The notes beneath the pieces are model-generated. The model searched no databases and was not told the DNA's origin. It saw nothing but the letters and a program-made list of their open reading frames with translations. A stretch of 64,000 bases of DNA from the NCBI GenBank assembly GCA_041484195.1, contig JBGPHC010000021.1, forward strand, positions 10,404 to 74,403, given 5' to 3'. The translations under genes were made by a program, and so were the position numbers. The DNA comes from PSRI01 sp041484195 (GTDB lineage Bacteria; Bacteroidota; Bacteroidia; Chitinophagales; Chitinophagaceae). Shown piece by piece: positions 43,295 through 52,053 of the stretch (position 1 is the stretch's first letter; each line of letters opens with the position of its first letter).

Positions 43295-45418
43295 TTGGCA
43301 CAACAGAACATACATATCGCATTGCTGGGTAATCCCAATAGCGGGAAAAGTTCATTATTCAACTCCTTGACGGGGCTCAATCAAAAAGTTGGCAATTTCC
43401 CGGGGGTTACGGTGGATAAGAAGACCGGTGTGAGCCGGATTTCGGAATCCCTCACAGCCAATATTATCGACTTACCAGGCACCTATAGCCTCTATCCCCG
43501 TCGGTCAGACGAATGGGTCTCTTATAATGTGTTGATGAACCCAGCCAGCAAGGAGAAACCGGATATGCTGATAGTGATTGTAGATGCCAGCAATCTCAAG
43601 AGAAACCTGTTGTTTGCTTCCCAGGTCATCGACTTAAAACTGCCGGTTGTAATTGCCCTTACCATGATGGATATTGCCCGGAGGAAAGGCACCGTAGTTG
43701 ACGTGATGGGTCTGGAAAGGGAATTGGGAGTGCCCGTGATTCCGATTAATCCCAGGAAGGGCAAGGGTATCGGCGCCCTCAAAAAAGCCATAGAACACAC
43801 AGCCTTCCGATTGTATAAGGCTCCTTCCTGGAATTTTGTGGATACGGACACGATGGCACAGGAATCAATAGCCGAAGTGAAACAAATATTACCTCATCTC
43901 AGTGACTATGCCGCGATTCACTACCTGATTAATCACGAATCATTTCCTTTGGACGATTCCACGCAGGAATCTATAGAACAGATTGAGCGGAAACACAACT
44001 TTAACCACACAAGGGTGCAGGCAGATGAGATCATGCAGCGCTATACCCGGATTCGTACCATCATGCAACAAACCGTGGTGGAGGCCGATCCCAAAGAAAA
44101 ACAATTTGTTTCCGACAAGCTGGATGACATATTACTGCATCGCAAATGGGGCTACCTGATCCTGGTAGTCGTGCTCTTCCTGCTGTTCCAAAGTATTTTT
44201 TGGATTGCCCGTTATCCAATGGATGGCATCGAATGGATATTTGGGCAATTGGGAGGATGGCTGACAGATATTATGCCCCAGGGATGGGGGACCAATCTCC
44301 TGATCAATGGGGCTTTGGCCGGTCTCAGCGGCATCATGGTCTTTGTTCCCCAGATCATGATCCTTTTCGGACTGGTCACGATATTGGAAGACACAGGTTA
44401 TATGGCAAGGATCAGCTTCCTCTCTGACAAGCTCATGCGGAAAGTGGGACTCAATGGCAAGAGTGTGATGCCGATGATCAGTGGTTTTGCCTGTGCAGTG
44501 CCAGCCATCATGAGCACAAGGAATATTGAAAATAAGAAGGAGCGGCTGCTCACCATCATGATTACCCCGTTGATGAGTTGTAGCGCCCGATTACCAGTAT
44601 ACACAATTCTGATAGGCCTGGTGGTGCCTGGCAAATATTATTTTGGATTCCTTAGTCTGCAGGGCCTGGTCATGATGGGGCTATACCTGTTGGGACTCGT
44701 AATGGCCCTGATAGTATCCTATGTAATGAAGTGGTTTATCAAGGTCAATGAAAAGAGCTTTTTCATTCTGGAACTGCCGGTGTACAGAACGCCCCGTTGG
44801 AAGAATGTTGTTTATGCGATGATTGAAAAGGCCAGGATTTTTGTTTTCGATGCCGGAAAAGTGATCATGGTGATTTCACTCATCCTCTGGGCGCTAAGTT
44901 CCTATGGTCCCAGCCAGAAGATGAATGCGGTTAAACAACATTATGAACAACTCGCACTTGCGCATCCTGACCAACAGCCTGAGTTGAAGAGGCAGAAAAA
45001 TACCGAGCTCCTTCAGAACAGTTATGCTGGTATATTAGGAAAGAGCATTGAGCCCGCTCTATTACCTCTTGGCTTTGACTGGAAAATCGGGATTGCCCTG
45101 GTCACTTCCTTTGCCGCGAGAGAAGTTTTCGTGGGAACTATGGCAACTCTTTACAGCGTGGGTGATGAAGGGAATGATAATAGCAGTACCCTGCGGCAGA
45201 AAATGGGATCTGCCGTCAGGCCAGATGGAACGAAAGTGTACACCCTGGCCACGGCCCTGTCACTCATGGTATTTTATGTCCTTGCCATGCAGTGCATGAG
45301 CACACTTGCTGTGGTAAAAAGGGAAACCAGGAGCTGGAAATGGCCCGTGATCCAACTACTCTACATGACATTCCTCGCTTACACCATGAGCCTTCTCACG
45401 TATAATTTAATAAAATAG
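43295..45418 (+). CDS. feoB: Ferrous iron transporter FeoB
   Basis: A 707-residue Fe2+ transporter. The N-terminal GTPase domain has G1 GNPNSGKS, G2 in NFPGVTVDKKTG, G3 DLPGTYS and G4 TMMD (Thr where N-x-x-D usually begins). The membrane part contains two Gate/nucleoside-recognition segments (GALAGLSGIMVFVPQIMILFG with EDTGYMARISFL, and FGFDW-like LPLGFDWKIGIALVTSFAAREVFVGTMATLY). The TTG start is set by GlnGlnAsnIleHis leading directly into G1 and by the promoter. FeoA is encoded 12.5 kb away rather than next door. Confidence 0.95.
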   Translation: MAQQNIHIALLGNPNSGKSSLFNSLTGLNQKVGNFPGVTVDKKTGVSRISESLTANIIDLPGTYSLYPRRSDEWVSYNVLMNPASKEKPDMLIVIVDASNLKRNLLFASQVIDLKLPVVIALTMMDIARRKGTVVDVMGLERELGVPVIPINPRKGKGIGALKKAIEHTAFRLYKAPSWNFVDTDTMAQESIAEVKQILPHLSDYAAIHYLINHESFPLDDSTQESIEQIERKHNFNHTRVQADEIMQRYTRIRTIMQQTVVEADPKEKQFVSDKLDDILLHRKWGYLILVVVLFLLFQSIFWIARYPMDGIEWIFGQLGGWLTDIMPQGWGTNLLINGALAGLSGIMVFVPQIMILFGLVTILEDTGYMARISFLSDKLMRKVGLNGKSVMPMISGFACAVPAIMSTRNIENKKERLLTIMITPLMSCSARLPVYTILIGLVVPGKYYFGFLSLQGLVMMGLYLLGLVMALIVSYVMKWFIKVNEKSFFILELPVYRTPRWKNVVYAMIEKARIFVFDAGKVIMVISLILWALSSYGPSQKMNAVKQHYEQLALAHPDQQPELKRQKNTELLQNSYAGILGKSIEPALLPLGFDWKIGIALVTSFAAREVFVGTMATLYSVGDEGNDNSSTLRQKMGSAVRPDGTKVYTLATALSLMVFYVLAMQCMSTLAVVKRETRSWKWPVIQLLYMTFLAYTMSLLTYNLIK

Positions 45419-45453
45419 CATTGACCTACCTTTTAGTTTTAGTAATTTGAAGA

Positions 45454-45936
45454 ATGAAGTGGAAAAATCTCATTCGGATATTACCTTTTTCCTTGTTCCT
45501 TATGATAATGATTCATTCCTGCTCGGGACCCGACAAGAGCGCTCCTGTTCAGGATACCATAATGGACCAGCCAGACACGGTTCTATTCTGGACGGTTGAC
45601 GACTACAATAAAATAAAGACCAGGGTATTTCAGGACACGATCAAGATCACGGATCCAAAACCGGTCGTGAATGGAATCAATTCGCTTTATCCCGGTGTGA
45701 AGCTGCGGCTGCTGAATGTTTCCAACGATACGGTTTATGCAGCCATTGATAGCGCTTATACATTAACGGAAAGTATGGGATCCTTTGGCGCAGCGGAATA
45801 TTTATCTACTGTAGTGATCAATCTTACCACTCTTGAAAATATCAATTTTGTAAGCCTGGAATTTATTCCCGGCAGCCACGCAATGCCCGGCGTATACTCA
45901 AAGGAGAATTATACGAACTACATAGAGAAGAAATGA
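45454..45936 (+). CDS. Lipoprotein of unknown function
   Basis: A 160-residue protein with a signal peptide ending in a lipobox-like IHSC (Cys at about residue 23), so it should be a lipoprotein facing the periplasm. The mature part holds VVNGINSLYPGVKLRLLNVSNDTVYAAI and a C-terminal FIPGSHAMPGVYS; the pattern of a ligand-binding beta fold followed by H-A-x-P-G-V-Y recalls GerM-like domains of Bacteroidota, but this is weak. It follows feoB by 35 bases and may be read with it. Confidence 0.6.
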   Translation: MKWKNLIRILPFSLFLMIMIHSCSGPDKSAPVQDTIMDQPDTVLFWTVDDYNKIKTRVFQDTIKITDPKPVVNGINSLYPGVKLRLLNVSNDTVYAAIDSAYTLTESMGSFGAAEYLSTVVINLTTLENINFVSLEFIPGSHAMPGVYSKENYTNYIEKK

Positions 45937-46012
45937 GACTCCGGCGGAACTGCACCGGTCCGGAATTCCCTTATTTTGAACCTTATGATTTACGGTCTTT
46001 TGATCTGGATCC

Positions 46013-46657
46013 TCATGGCACCAGCGGCTTGAATTTTTGGATTGAATTCTTAATGGGCTTTAGGGTCCTGAGATACTCGTATATAGAAATAAGATCCGCG
46101 TCTTTCATTCCGCCCAGCATGGTTTAGGGCATTGGAGTATTGAAATCCTTTGCGAAGTCTATTTTCCTATGCGCATTGGCGCTATCGCGGAAAAATGCGA
46201 AGCGGTCCATAAAATCTTTCCTGGTCCATTTACCTATGCCACTTTCCGCGTCCGGAGTGAGATTGGCTGATGTAACCGTTCCTCCTGGCGTCTGAAATGT
46301 TCTTCCTCCGTCGAACATCATAGTCGCAATTAGTTTACCCTTTTCGAACGGCGTGTGGCAATCCACGCATGCCGCGGCCGTAATCAGGTATTTACCGTAG
46401 GCCACAGTATCAGCCGGTGATGGTTTCTTATGCAAATTGGCCTTGGATGGAATGGTGTTTAAGATGAAGTTCATCGAAAAATCAGATTCAGATTGAGGCA
46501 CATGATTCTCTATGGGTTGCAGGTTCCTGATATAGACGATCACATCCTTTATATCTTCCGAATCCAGCTGGCCATAGTTGTGGTAGGGCATTACAGGGAA
46601 AATGGTCTTGCCGGTCTTTCTGACTCCGGTTGTGATGGCCCTGAATATTTCCCGAAT
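46013..46657 (-). pseudogene. Cytochrome c remnant with internal stop and lost N-terminus
   Basis: Homology to a two-haem cytochrome c can be followed in one frame from 46657 (EIFRAITTGV, then VMPYHNYGQLDSEDI) to a terminal stop at 46013-46015 (end of YEYLRTLKPIKN and FKPLVP). The second haem motif C-V-D-C-H is intact, but the frame is broken by TAA at 46124-46126 where a Trp is expected after NTPMP. An in-frame TAA also ends the homology just upstream of 46657, and the first haem domain is missing. The lesions cannot be cured by one base change, so this is a decayed gene. Confidence 0.8.
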
Positions 46658-46723
46658 TTATCCGGATGGAAAATTCATGAGTGAATGCCAGGCAGGGCCG
46701 GGATGATTTTCAATTCGTGGGAT

Positions 46724-47356
46724 TCAGAGCAATCTATCCTTAAATGCCTTTGCCACCGCTTCGCTCTTAGAGTTCACGTGTAATTTTTCATAGATTCTTT
46801 TGATATGGGAACGAACGGTATCGATGGCGATGAACATTTCAGCGGCAATCATCTTATAACTGTATCCATTGACCAATAGTTGCAGTACTTGTTTCTCCCT
46901 GGCGGATAGATCATAGTCACTGCTTTGGGGATTGTGTATTTCTGAAAACATTTTCAGCACCTGGGTGGCGATAGAGGACGACATGGGAGCGCCGCCTGAG
47001 GCAGCCTCATCAATATATTCCAGCAACCTTGCAGGCTGGGTTTTCTTAAGAATATAGCCATTTGCTCCTGATTTGATCGCTTCAAAGACATTCTTATTGT
47101 CGTCAAAAACGGTGAGCATCAGAATTTTTACATCAGTATTATGTTGGCGAATCAACTTTAGCCCTTCAATGCCATTAATACCCGGCATGTCAATATCCAT
47201 CAGTATCACATCAGGACGTAATGCCTCCACCTCTTCAAGCACATTATTACAATTCCTATAGGCACCCACCACCTTAAATCCTTCGGAACCGTTGATCAGC
47301 ATACCAAGGCCTTCACGCAGTTGGGGATTATCCTCGTATAATAAAACTTTTATCAT
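46724..47356 (-). CDS. LuxR/NarL-type response regulator
   Basis: A 210-residue two-component regulator. The receiver domain (1-120) has the acidic pair at residues 8-9 (YED), the phospho-acceptor Asp54 in VILMDIDMPG, a Thr in LMLTVFDD and Lys in IKSGANGYILKK. The C-terminal LuxR-type HTH (about 145-205) contains LSAREKQVLQLLVNGYSYKMIAAEMFIAIDTVRSHIKRIYEKLHV. It follows the sensor kinase gene after 87 bases; that gap carries an operator-like palindrome (47405), consistent with autoregulation. Confidence 0.92.
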   Translation of the reverse strand: MIKVLLYEDNPQLREGLGMLINGSEGFKVVGAYRNCNNVLEEVEALRPDVILMDIDMPGINGIEGLKLIRQHNTDVKILMLTVFDDNKNVFEAIKSGANGYILKKTQPARLLEYIDEAASGGAPMSSSIATQVLKMFSEIHNPQSSDYDLSAREKQVLQLLVNGYSYKMIAAEMFIAIDTVRSHIKRIYEKLHVNSKSEAVAKAFKDRLL

Positions 47357-47404
47357 GATAATGATTTCTTATATAAAATTATGGCTAGGCCGGTCAGTAA
47401 ACAA

Positions 47405-47420
47405 TCACATATTCATGTGT
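47405..47420. promoter_or_regulatory. Operator-like palindrome A
   Basis: TCACATATTCATGTGT in the gap between kinase and response regulator genes, 49-64 bases upstream of the regulator ATG. It is one of four related 16-mers fitting TCACAYRWTYATGYGW. Confidence 0.55.
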
Positions 47421-47443
47421 TCGCCGGTCCCGGACATTTAAAA

Positions 47444-50400
47444 TTAACCAACCGGCACTTCAAGCTGAATTTTTGTGCCTACACCATTTTGTGATTCAAT
47501 ACTGAGTGCACCTCTTAGAGACCCGGCTCTCTTCCTCATGTTAATTAATCCGTTTCCATTATCGGCTCCATTCACATCAAAGCCTGTCCCATCGTCCTGT
47601 ATTTTCATATACAATTTAGATTTGTGCACAGAAACTTCAATATGGGCATGGCGGCAATTGGAATATTTAGCCAGATTATTTACGGCCTCCTTAAAAATCA
47701 GGAAAAAATCTCTTCTTTCCTCCATATTCAGTTTAATATCCTTCACTTCTTCGTCAACCCTGAAACTGTATTCAATATTTTTCGCTTCCAGAACGCTGGC
47801 AGCGAATTCACGCATGCGTGCCGTGATTTTTTGCATGCTGTCATTCATGGGGTTGATGCTCCACACGATATCATCCATGGCTTCCATCATGCGGCTGCTG
47901 TTATCGCTGATCTTGTTCAGATAAGACCTTGTAGCGGAACTGTCATTTTCCACTTTCATCTTGGCCATTTCAGATAATATATTAATGGTACTGAGTGTGG
48001 AACCCATATCGTCATGAAGATCTCTCGCGATTCTGCGCCGCACTTTTTCCATCTCCAATAAACGATCGATGCGAATTCTGTAGATGACATAAATGATTCC
48101 ACCCAGGGCAAGCACACATAACAAATAAAACCACCATCGTTGCCAGAAAGGAGGCCTGATATAAATGCTGAATGAAGTGATATTTTTCGAGCTGAAGCCT
48201 TCATCAGAAACCGCTTTCACATTGAAGGAATAGGTACCACCCGGCAAATAGGTGTAATTGGCTTCCCGCTGCGGACTCGCTTTCACCCAGTCTTTGTCAA
48301 CCCCTTCAAGCTTATAATAGTAATCCAGTCTGTCATTGAGAAGATAACTCATGCTGGAGAACCTGATATTGATGAAATTCTGAGTATAGTCCAGCCTTAT
48401 GGAATTATCACGTTCAAACAGACTATCTACGGACATGTATTTATTGAATACCTGAAAACCGGTGATGCGTACGTCGGGGGGAAGGGACTTATCTCTCACC
48501 TCTTCGGGATGAAAATAGACAAAGCCTCTTATGCCTCCGAAAGCAAGTGTTCCTTTTTTCATTCGGGCAGCACTGCACATATAATAGGTAGCTTCCGTAA
48601 CTCCTTCTTTGGGGCCATACGCGGCTATTTTATTATCGGGCAAATGAATTTTCCATAACCCATTATAGGTAGTGAACCACAGGTTGTCCTGGTCATCCCT
48701 GGCCATGCTGATGATGTAGTTTGAGGGGAGGCCGTCATTTTCAGTGATATGCCTGAAAGCCTTCGAATGCATGCCGAATAATTCAATCCCCTTGTTGGTT
48801 GCCAGCGCAACGGTGTCTGCTTTCCATCTGCAAATAGCAAGAACGGATGAAGTCTGAATGCCCTTTGGATTTTTTTTATCGCCAAGAAATTGTTCCAGGA
48901 TCCTTCCATCGGCCAGGTTGAGTCTTATCAGTCCTGTTGCCCCGGTACCAACCCAAATATCGTCATGATCGCCTTCCAGCAGGGAAGTGATGGTATTGAC
49001 AAAACTTGCAGTGGGGGCCGGCATGATTTGTTTGAAAAGGTTTGTGGACCGCTCCCATTTTACCAGAACGTTATTGTGCGTACCAAACCAGATATCCCCA
49101 TTCCGGTCTTCCAGCATGGTGCGGATCGTCCTGTTGGTGAATGCAGGTGGGATCAGAAAACTGTACTGATGGGTGACTGGATTAATTTTCATGATATGCC
49201 CCGACTGGCAGCCAATCCAGATGATCCCTTTACTGTCCTGCAAGCCGGTCCATGCCATCAGGAAATTGGGATCTTTGATTTTGGAAGGATCAAACCCGTA
49301 TTGATTGGGAATCCTGTTGAATACGGAATCATAAAAATATAATCCGTCCACGCCCCAGCCCAGCGCGATTATGGTTCCGTCGTTGGTCTGGACAAAGCCA
49401 TTGATATTACCATCCACCTCCTGGTTCTTTGAATGGGACTGGATGGTAGCAGTATTAAATTTTTGCATGAGCGGGTTGAAAACAAAGACGCCCATATCGG
49501 TACTGGCCCATAAATTATGCTCATCGTCTTCATACAAATTGTACATTTCATTGAAATCTATTCCAAGCCTGTCATTTCTTTTCTTTTGAACTTCTATAAA
49601 AGCCTTGGTCTTTTTGTTGAACCAGCACAATTTTTCACCGTAGGACCATGTAGTGCCGGAAGCATCGGTAAAAAAATTAAAGGCATTTCCCATGTCGCTC
49701 ACTATTTCTTCATAGTGATCATTTTGAGCATCGTATTGATAGCTATGCCTCCTTTCTCCATTGCCCCAGAAAGTGAGCCATAGTTTCCCCTCCCTATAGT
49801 GCATGATCAGATTCAGGACGCCAAAATTCGGATTCCTGAAACAGTTCAATCCTGTGGGATTATTCCGGGTATTCAGGTATTCTCTCCTGTGCACATCATA
49901 AAGCATCAGACCGCTATCTGTGCCCAGCCAATAATTTCCTGTGTTAAGGTCTTCCGCAATCCTGAGAATATTCGCGGGGCATTTGGGCCAGGCAGCAGTA
50001 TAAGATTTGAAAATATTGTGGGAAGAATCATATTTGAATAATCCTCCAGGGTTCATGCAGAGCCAGACGGAGCCTTTGCTGTCGTGCATCATGGCAGTAG
50101 GAGCATAAACTTCAAAGGGCGGCTTGAAATCCATTCTGACGGGAATAAAACGAAAATGCAGAGGATCGTAAATGCTGATACCCTGGGCACTCGTCACCCA
50201 CATTCTTCCATGTTTGTCTTCCATTAAGATACCCGTCTGGTTATCGGGCAGAGAACTGGAATCGGCATCATCATGCATGAAGCTTACCATCAATTTCCCG
50301 TCATAGTGCTGCAATCCATTGGAAGTGGAAAACCAAATGAAGCCATTTTGATCTTTCGTGACAAAGTTGACCCTGTTGCTGGCGAGGCGATCGTCCTTGG

Positions 50401-50485
50401 TGAAATGTTTAAATACAAATTGCTTTTGTTGCGAACAAACCAAGGTGGATGCAAACATTAGCATAATAACCAGCGATCCTCTCAT
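47444..50485 (-). CDS. Propeller-type sensor histidine kinase
   Basis: A 1013-residue sensor. Signal peptide (1-18), then a periplasmic beta-propeller built of repeats with the D-x-x-G-x-[IL]-W-[FIVL] pattern (for example DQNGFIWFSTSNGL, DKHGRMWVTS, DSKGSVWLC, DDEHNLWASTDMG, DRNGDIWFGTHNN), a Y_Y_Y domain near 690-770, a membrane helix at about 784-804 and a HisKA_3/HATPase kinase with His824 in RRRIARDLHDDMGSTLS and the N-box EAVNNLAKYSN. There is no receiver domain; the partner is the adjacent LuxR regulator. Such sensors usually detect extracellular carbohydrates or other ligands; the signal is unknown. Confidence 0.93.
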   Translation of the reverse strand: MRGSLVIMLMFASTLVCSQQKQFVFKHFTKDDRLASNRVNFVTKDQNGFIWFSTSNGLQHYDGKLMVSFMHDDADSSSLPDNQTGILMEDKHGRMWVTSAQGISIYDPLHFRFIPVRMDFKPPFEVYAPTAMMHDSKGSVWLCMNPGGLFKYDSSHNIFKSYTAAWPKCPANILRIAEDLNTGNYWLGTDSGLMLYDVHRREYLNTRNNPTGLNCFRNPNFGVLNLIMHYREGKLWLTFWGNGERRHSYQYDAQNDHYEEIVSDMGNAFNFFTDASGTTWSYGEKLCWFNKKTKAFIEVQKKRNDRLGIDFNEMYNLYEDDEHNLWASTDMGVFVFNPLMQKFNTATIQSHSKNQEVDGNINGFVQTNDGTIIALGWGVDGLYFYDSVFNRIPNQYGFDPSKIKDPNFLMAWTGLQDSKGIIWIGCQSGHIMKINPVTHQYSFLIPPAFTNRTIRTMLEDRNGDIWFGTHNNVLVKWERSTNLFKQIMPAPTASFVNTITSLLEGDHDDIWVGTGATGLIRLNLADGRILEQFLGDKKNPKGIQTSSVLAICRWKADTVALATNKGIELFGMHSKAFRHITENDGLPSNYIISMARDDQDNLWFTTYNGLWKIHLPDNKIAAYGPKEGVTEATYYMCSAARMKKGTLAFGGIRGFVYFHPEEVRDKSLPPDVRITGFQVFNKYMSVDSLFERDNSIRLDYTQNFINIRFSSMSYLLNDRLDYYYKLEGVDKDWVKASPQREANYTYLPGGTYSFNVKAVSDEGFSSKNITSFSIYIRPPFWQRWWFYLLCVLALGGIIYVIYRIRIDRLLEMEKVRRRIARDLHDDMGSTLSTINILSEMAKMKVENDSSATRSYLNKISDNSSRMMEAMDDIVWSINPMNDSMQKITARMREFAASVLEAKNIEYSFRVDEEVKDIKLNMEERRDFFLIFKEAVNNLAKYSNCRHAHIEVSVHKSKLYMKIQDDGTGFDVNGADNGNGLINMRKRAGSLRGALSIESQNGVGTKIQLEVPVG

Positions 50486-50510
50486 GTATTCTACAGGTAA
50501 TGTGATATTT

Positions 50511-50541
50511 CAAATTTATCGCAGTGTCGTGATAAGATAAA
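50511..50541 (-). promoter_or_regulatory. Promoter of the sensor kinase gene
   Basis: Minus strand: -33 TTTA (50538-50541), 19-base spacer, -7 TAAATTTG (50511-50518). The layout is the same as for dnaN. Palindrome B is centred about 60 bases upstream of the predicted transcription start, an activator-like position. Confidence 0.6.
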
Positions 50542-50556
50542 GGTTTTTTGCAAAAA

Positions 50557-50572
50557 TCACACGTTTATGTGA
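50557..50572. promoter_or_regulatory. Operator-like palindrome B
   Basis: TCACACGTTTATGTGA, a perfect 5-base inverted repeat (TCACA/TGTGA) with a 6-base centre, just upstream of the kinase promoter. Confidence 0.6.
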
Positions 50573-50661
50573 TGCATGAATGCTCCAATGGTTTTTCCAG
50601 GGAGTCAGGCTCAGATTCTATCTGGCAAAAAGAATTAACCTGGCAGAAATGATTTCCCTAA

Positions 50662-50677
50662 TGACATATTCATGCGA
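50662..50677. promoter_or_regulatory. Operator-like palindrome C
   Basis: TGACATATTCATGCGA, 105 bases after B (ten helical turns). Confidence 0.5.
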
Positions 50678-50788
50678 TACCAGTTTGTGGTAAACAGGAC
50701 TTTTTTTGCGGATGAACGGAAATCCTGCCTGACCAATGAGTTCATCTGTTAAAGGACGTTAAGAGCCTGGTGAAAGCCGCTGGCATAT

Positions 50789-50804
50789 TCACACGATCAT
50801 GCGA
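50789..50804. promoter_or_regulatory. Operator-like palindrome D
   Basis: TCACACGATCATGCGA, 127 bases after C (about twelve turns) and about 70 bases before the ATG at 50875. A TAnnTTTG-like box with one mismatch (GATATTTG, 50828-50835) lies between D and the gene. Confidence 0.55.
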
Positions 50805-50874
50805 TTGTGAGCTCTGCTACAGAGATAGATATTTGCATCAGGAATAGCATTTCAAAAGCTATAAAATAATAGTC

Positions 50875-51144
50875 ATGGCAAAAGCGGAAATCAGAAAACA
50901 TGGTAACGACAATAAGCATTACCTGCTTTCTATGGAGACTGTAAAGAATTTGCGGATCAAACCCTTATCCGCGATCCTGGTAGCGGTAGTGATTTTGTTG
51001 TACGCGTTTGGCGGAATAATTGCTTCGGGGTCAAATGCGGAAATGAGGAATGGCAAGGGAGCGCCGCCTGCTGTATTCGAATGTAAAAGCAGTTCTAAAT
51101 CACCAATATTGATTGAGTGCAGGAGCCTGATACCAGAAAAATAA
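50875..51144 (+). CDS. Small single-helix membrane protein of unknown function
   Basis: An 89-residue basic protein with one membrane helix (about residues 33-52, ILVAVVILLYAFGGIIASG) and a tail with two cysteines. No family is recognised. A shorter start at the internal ATG (50932) would still keep the helix. Its promoter region is flanked by palindrome D, and with the DUF2807 gene 100 bases downstream it could form a small regulated unit. Confidence 0.55.
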   Translation: MAKAEIRKHGNDNKHYLLSMETVKNLRIKPLSAILVAVVILLYAFGGIIASGSNAEMRNGKGAPPAVFECKSSSKSPILIECRSLIPEK

Positions 51145-51244
51145 TTCAGGCCATATGAAAGCCAGGATAGCCAAACAAAGCAGAGACCTTATAGAACAGA
51201 CAGGAATTAATTATTGAATCATTAACTATTAAACCTTAAGAATT

Positions 51245-51751
51245 ATGAAGAAGAAAATTGTATTGGCGGCTATTGCTTTCATGTCAATAATGCAAACATG
51301 GGCAAGGGAGAATGAGGAACCGGTGCTGAAGGAAGTCAAGCTCACGGCCGCATTCGACAGGATCCTGATTTCAAGCGGGGTAGATGTATTGTTGATTGAA
51401 GGTGAATCGCAGACAGTAACCATTCAGGGCCCCCAAAAATATGTGGATGCAATCACCGTCAGGGAAAAAGACGGAGAGCTGATCATTGGGAGCAAGAGAG
51501 AAGGCGGCTCAGCGAGGGCCGTTGTGTATCTGCCCGTAAATCATTTGAAGAAGATCCAGGTGAATGGAGAAGCCAGGATATACACAGTTGGGATGATCCA
51601 CTCTCCGGAATTATTGCTCAATATCATGGGTAACTGCGATTTTGGAATTAATAACCAGGGCAAGATAACGATCGTCCACTCCGACGAATTTGAAGTAGAA
51701 TATAAATGGCTGGACAATAGAAAATTGGTGAATGAATTAGTGACATTATAG
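51245..51751 (+). CDS. DUF2807 (GIN) domain secreted protein
   Basis: A 168-residue protein with a signal peptide (1-21, ending TWA) and a GIN-type beta-solenoid domain: FDRILISSGVDVLLIEGESQTVTIQGPQKYVDAITVREKDGELIIG and VYLPVNHLKKIQVNGEARI are the standard blocks. It is shorter than many two-repeat DUF2807 proteins. Function unknown, thought to be periplasmic or surface-bound. A terminator follows at 51919. Confidence 0.82.
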   Translation: MKKKIVLAAIAFMSIMQTWARENEEPVLKEVKLTAAFDRILISSGVDVLLIEGESQTVTIQGPQKYVDAITVREKDGELIIGSKREGGSARAVVYLPVNHLKKIQVNGEARIYTVGMIHSPELLLNIMGNCDFGINNQGKITIVHSDEFEVEYKWLDNRKLVNELVTL

Positions 51752-52053
51752 TTTGGACGATGAATAAATGGTTCTAAGCGCGGTAGCAATGAATGTGTGC
51801 TTACAGGAAGGAGATGCAGGATAAGGATGCCAAGATATTCTAAACGGCTCATAGGCTATCAGGTAGTTGCTAACCGCGTGAAAAACCAGGTGCAGATTGG
51901 TTTTGAGAATGGGGAAGAGCAGGCATTGCGCCTGCTTTTTTCATGTTGGGGGCTATTCGGTCTGATGAATTCGGAATCCGGATCGAAATTGATGTCCTTA
52001 AATTCGGAATTAGTAAATTGTCGCCCTAATTCTCTCATCATTGAATCTGTCGT
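51752..52053. other. Spacer between the DUF2807 gene and xylB
   Basis: A 302-base spacer holding the terminator at 51919-51941. A reading frame on the plus strand overlaps it and the start of xylB, but shows no protein-like features. No xylB promoter box was identified with confidence. Confidence 0.4.
51919..51941 (+). terminator. Rho-independent terminator
   Basis: GCAGGC (51919-51924) pairs with GCCTGC (51930-51935) around ATTGC, followed by TTTTTT. It ends the DUF2807 unit. Confidence 0.85.

Noticed and set aside
46724..50485. Hybrid one-component sensor-regulator
   Set aside because: The kinase and LuxR regulator are separate genes with a stop, an 87-base gap and a start between them; no receiver or AraC domain is fused to the kinase.
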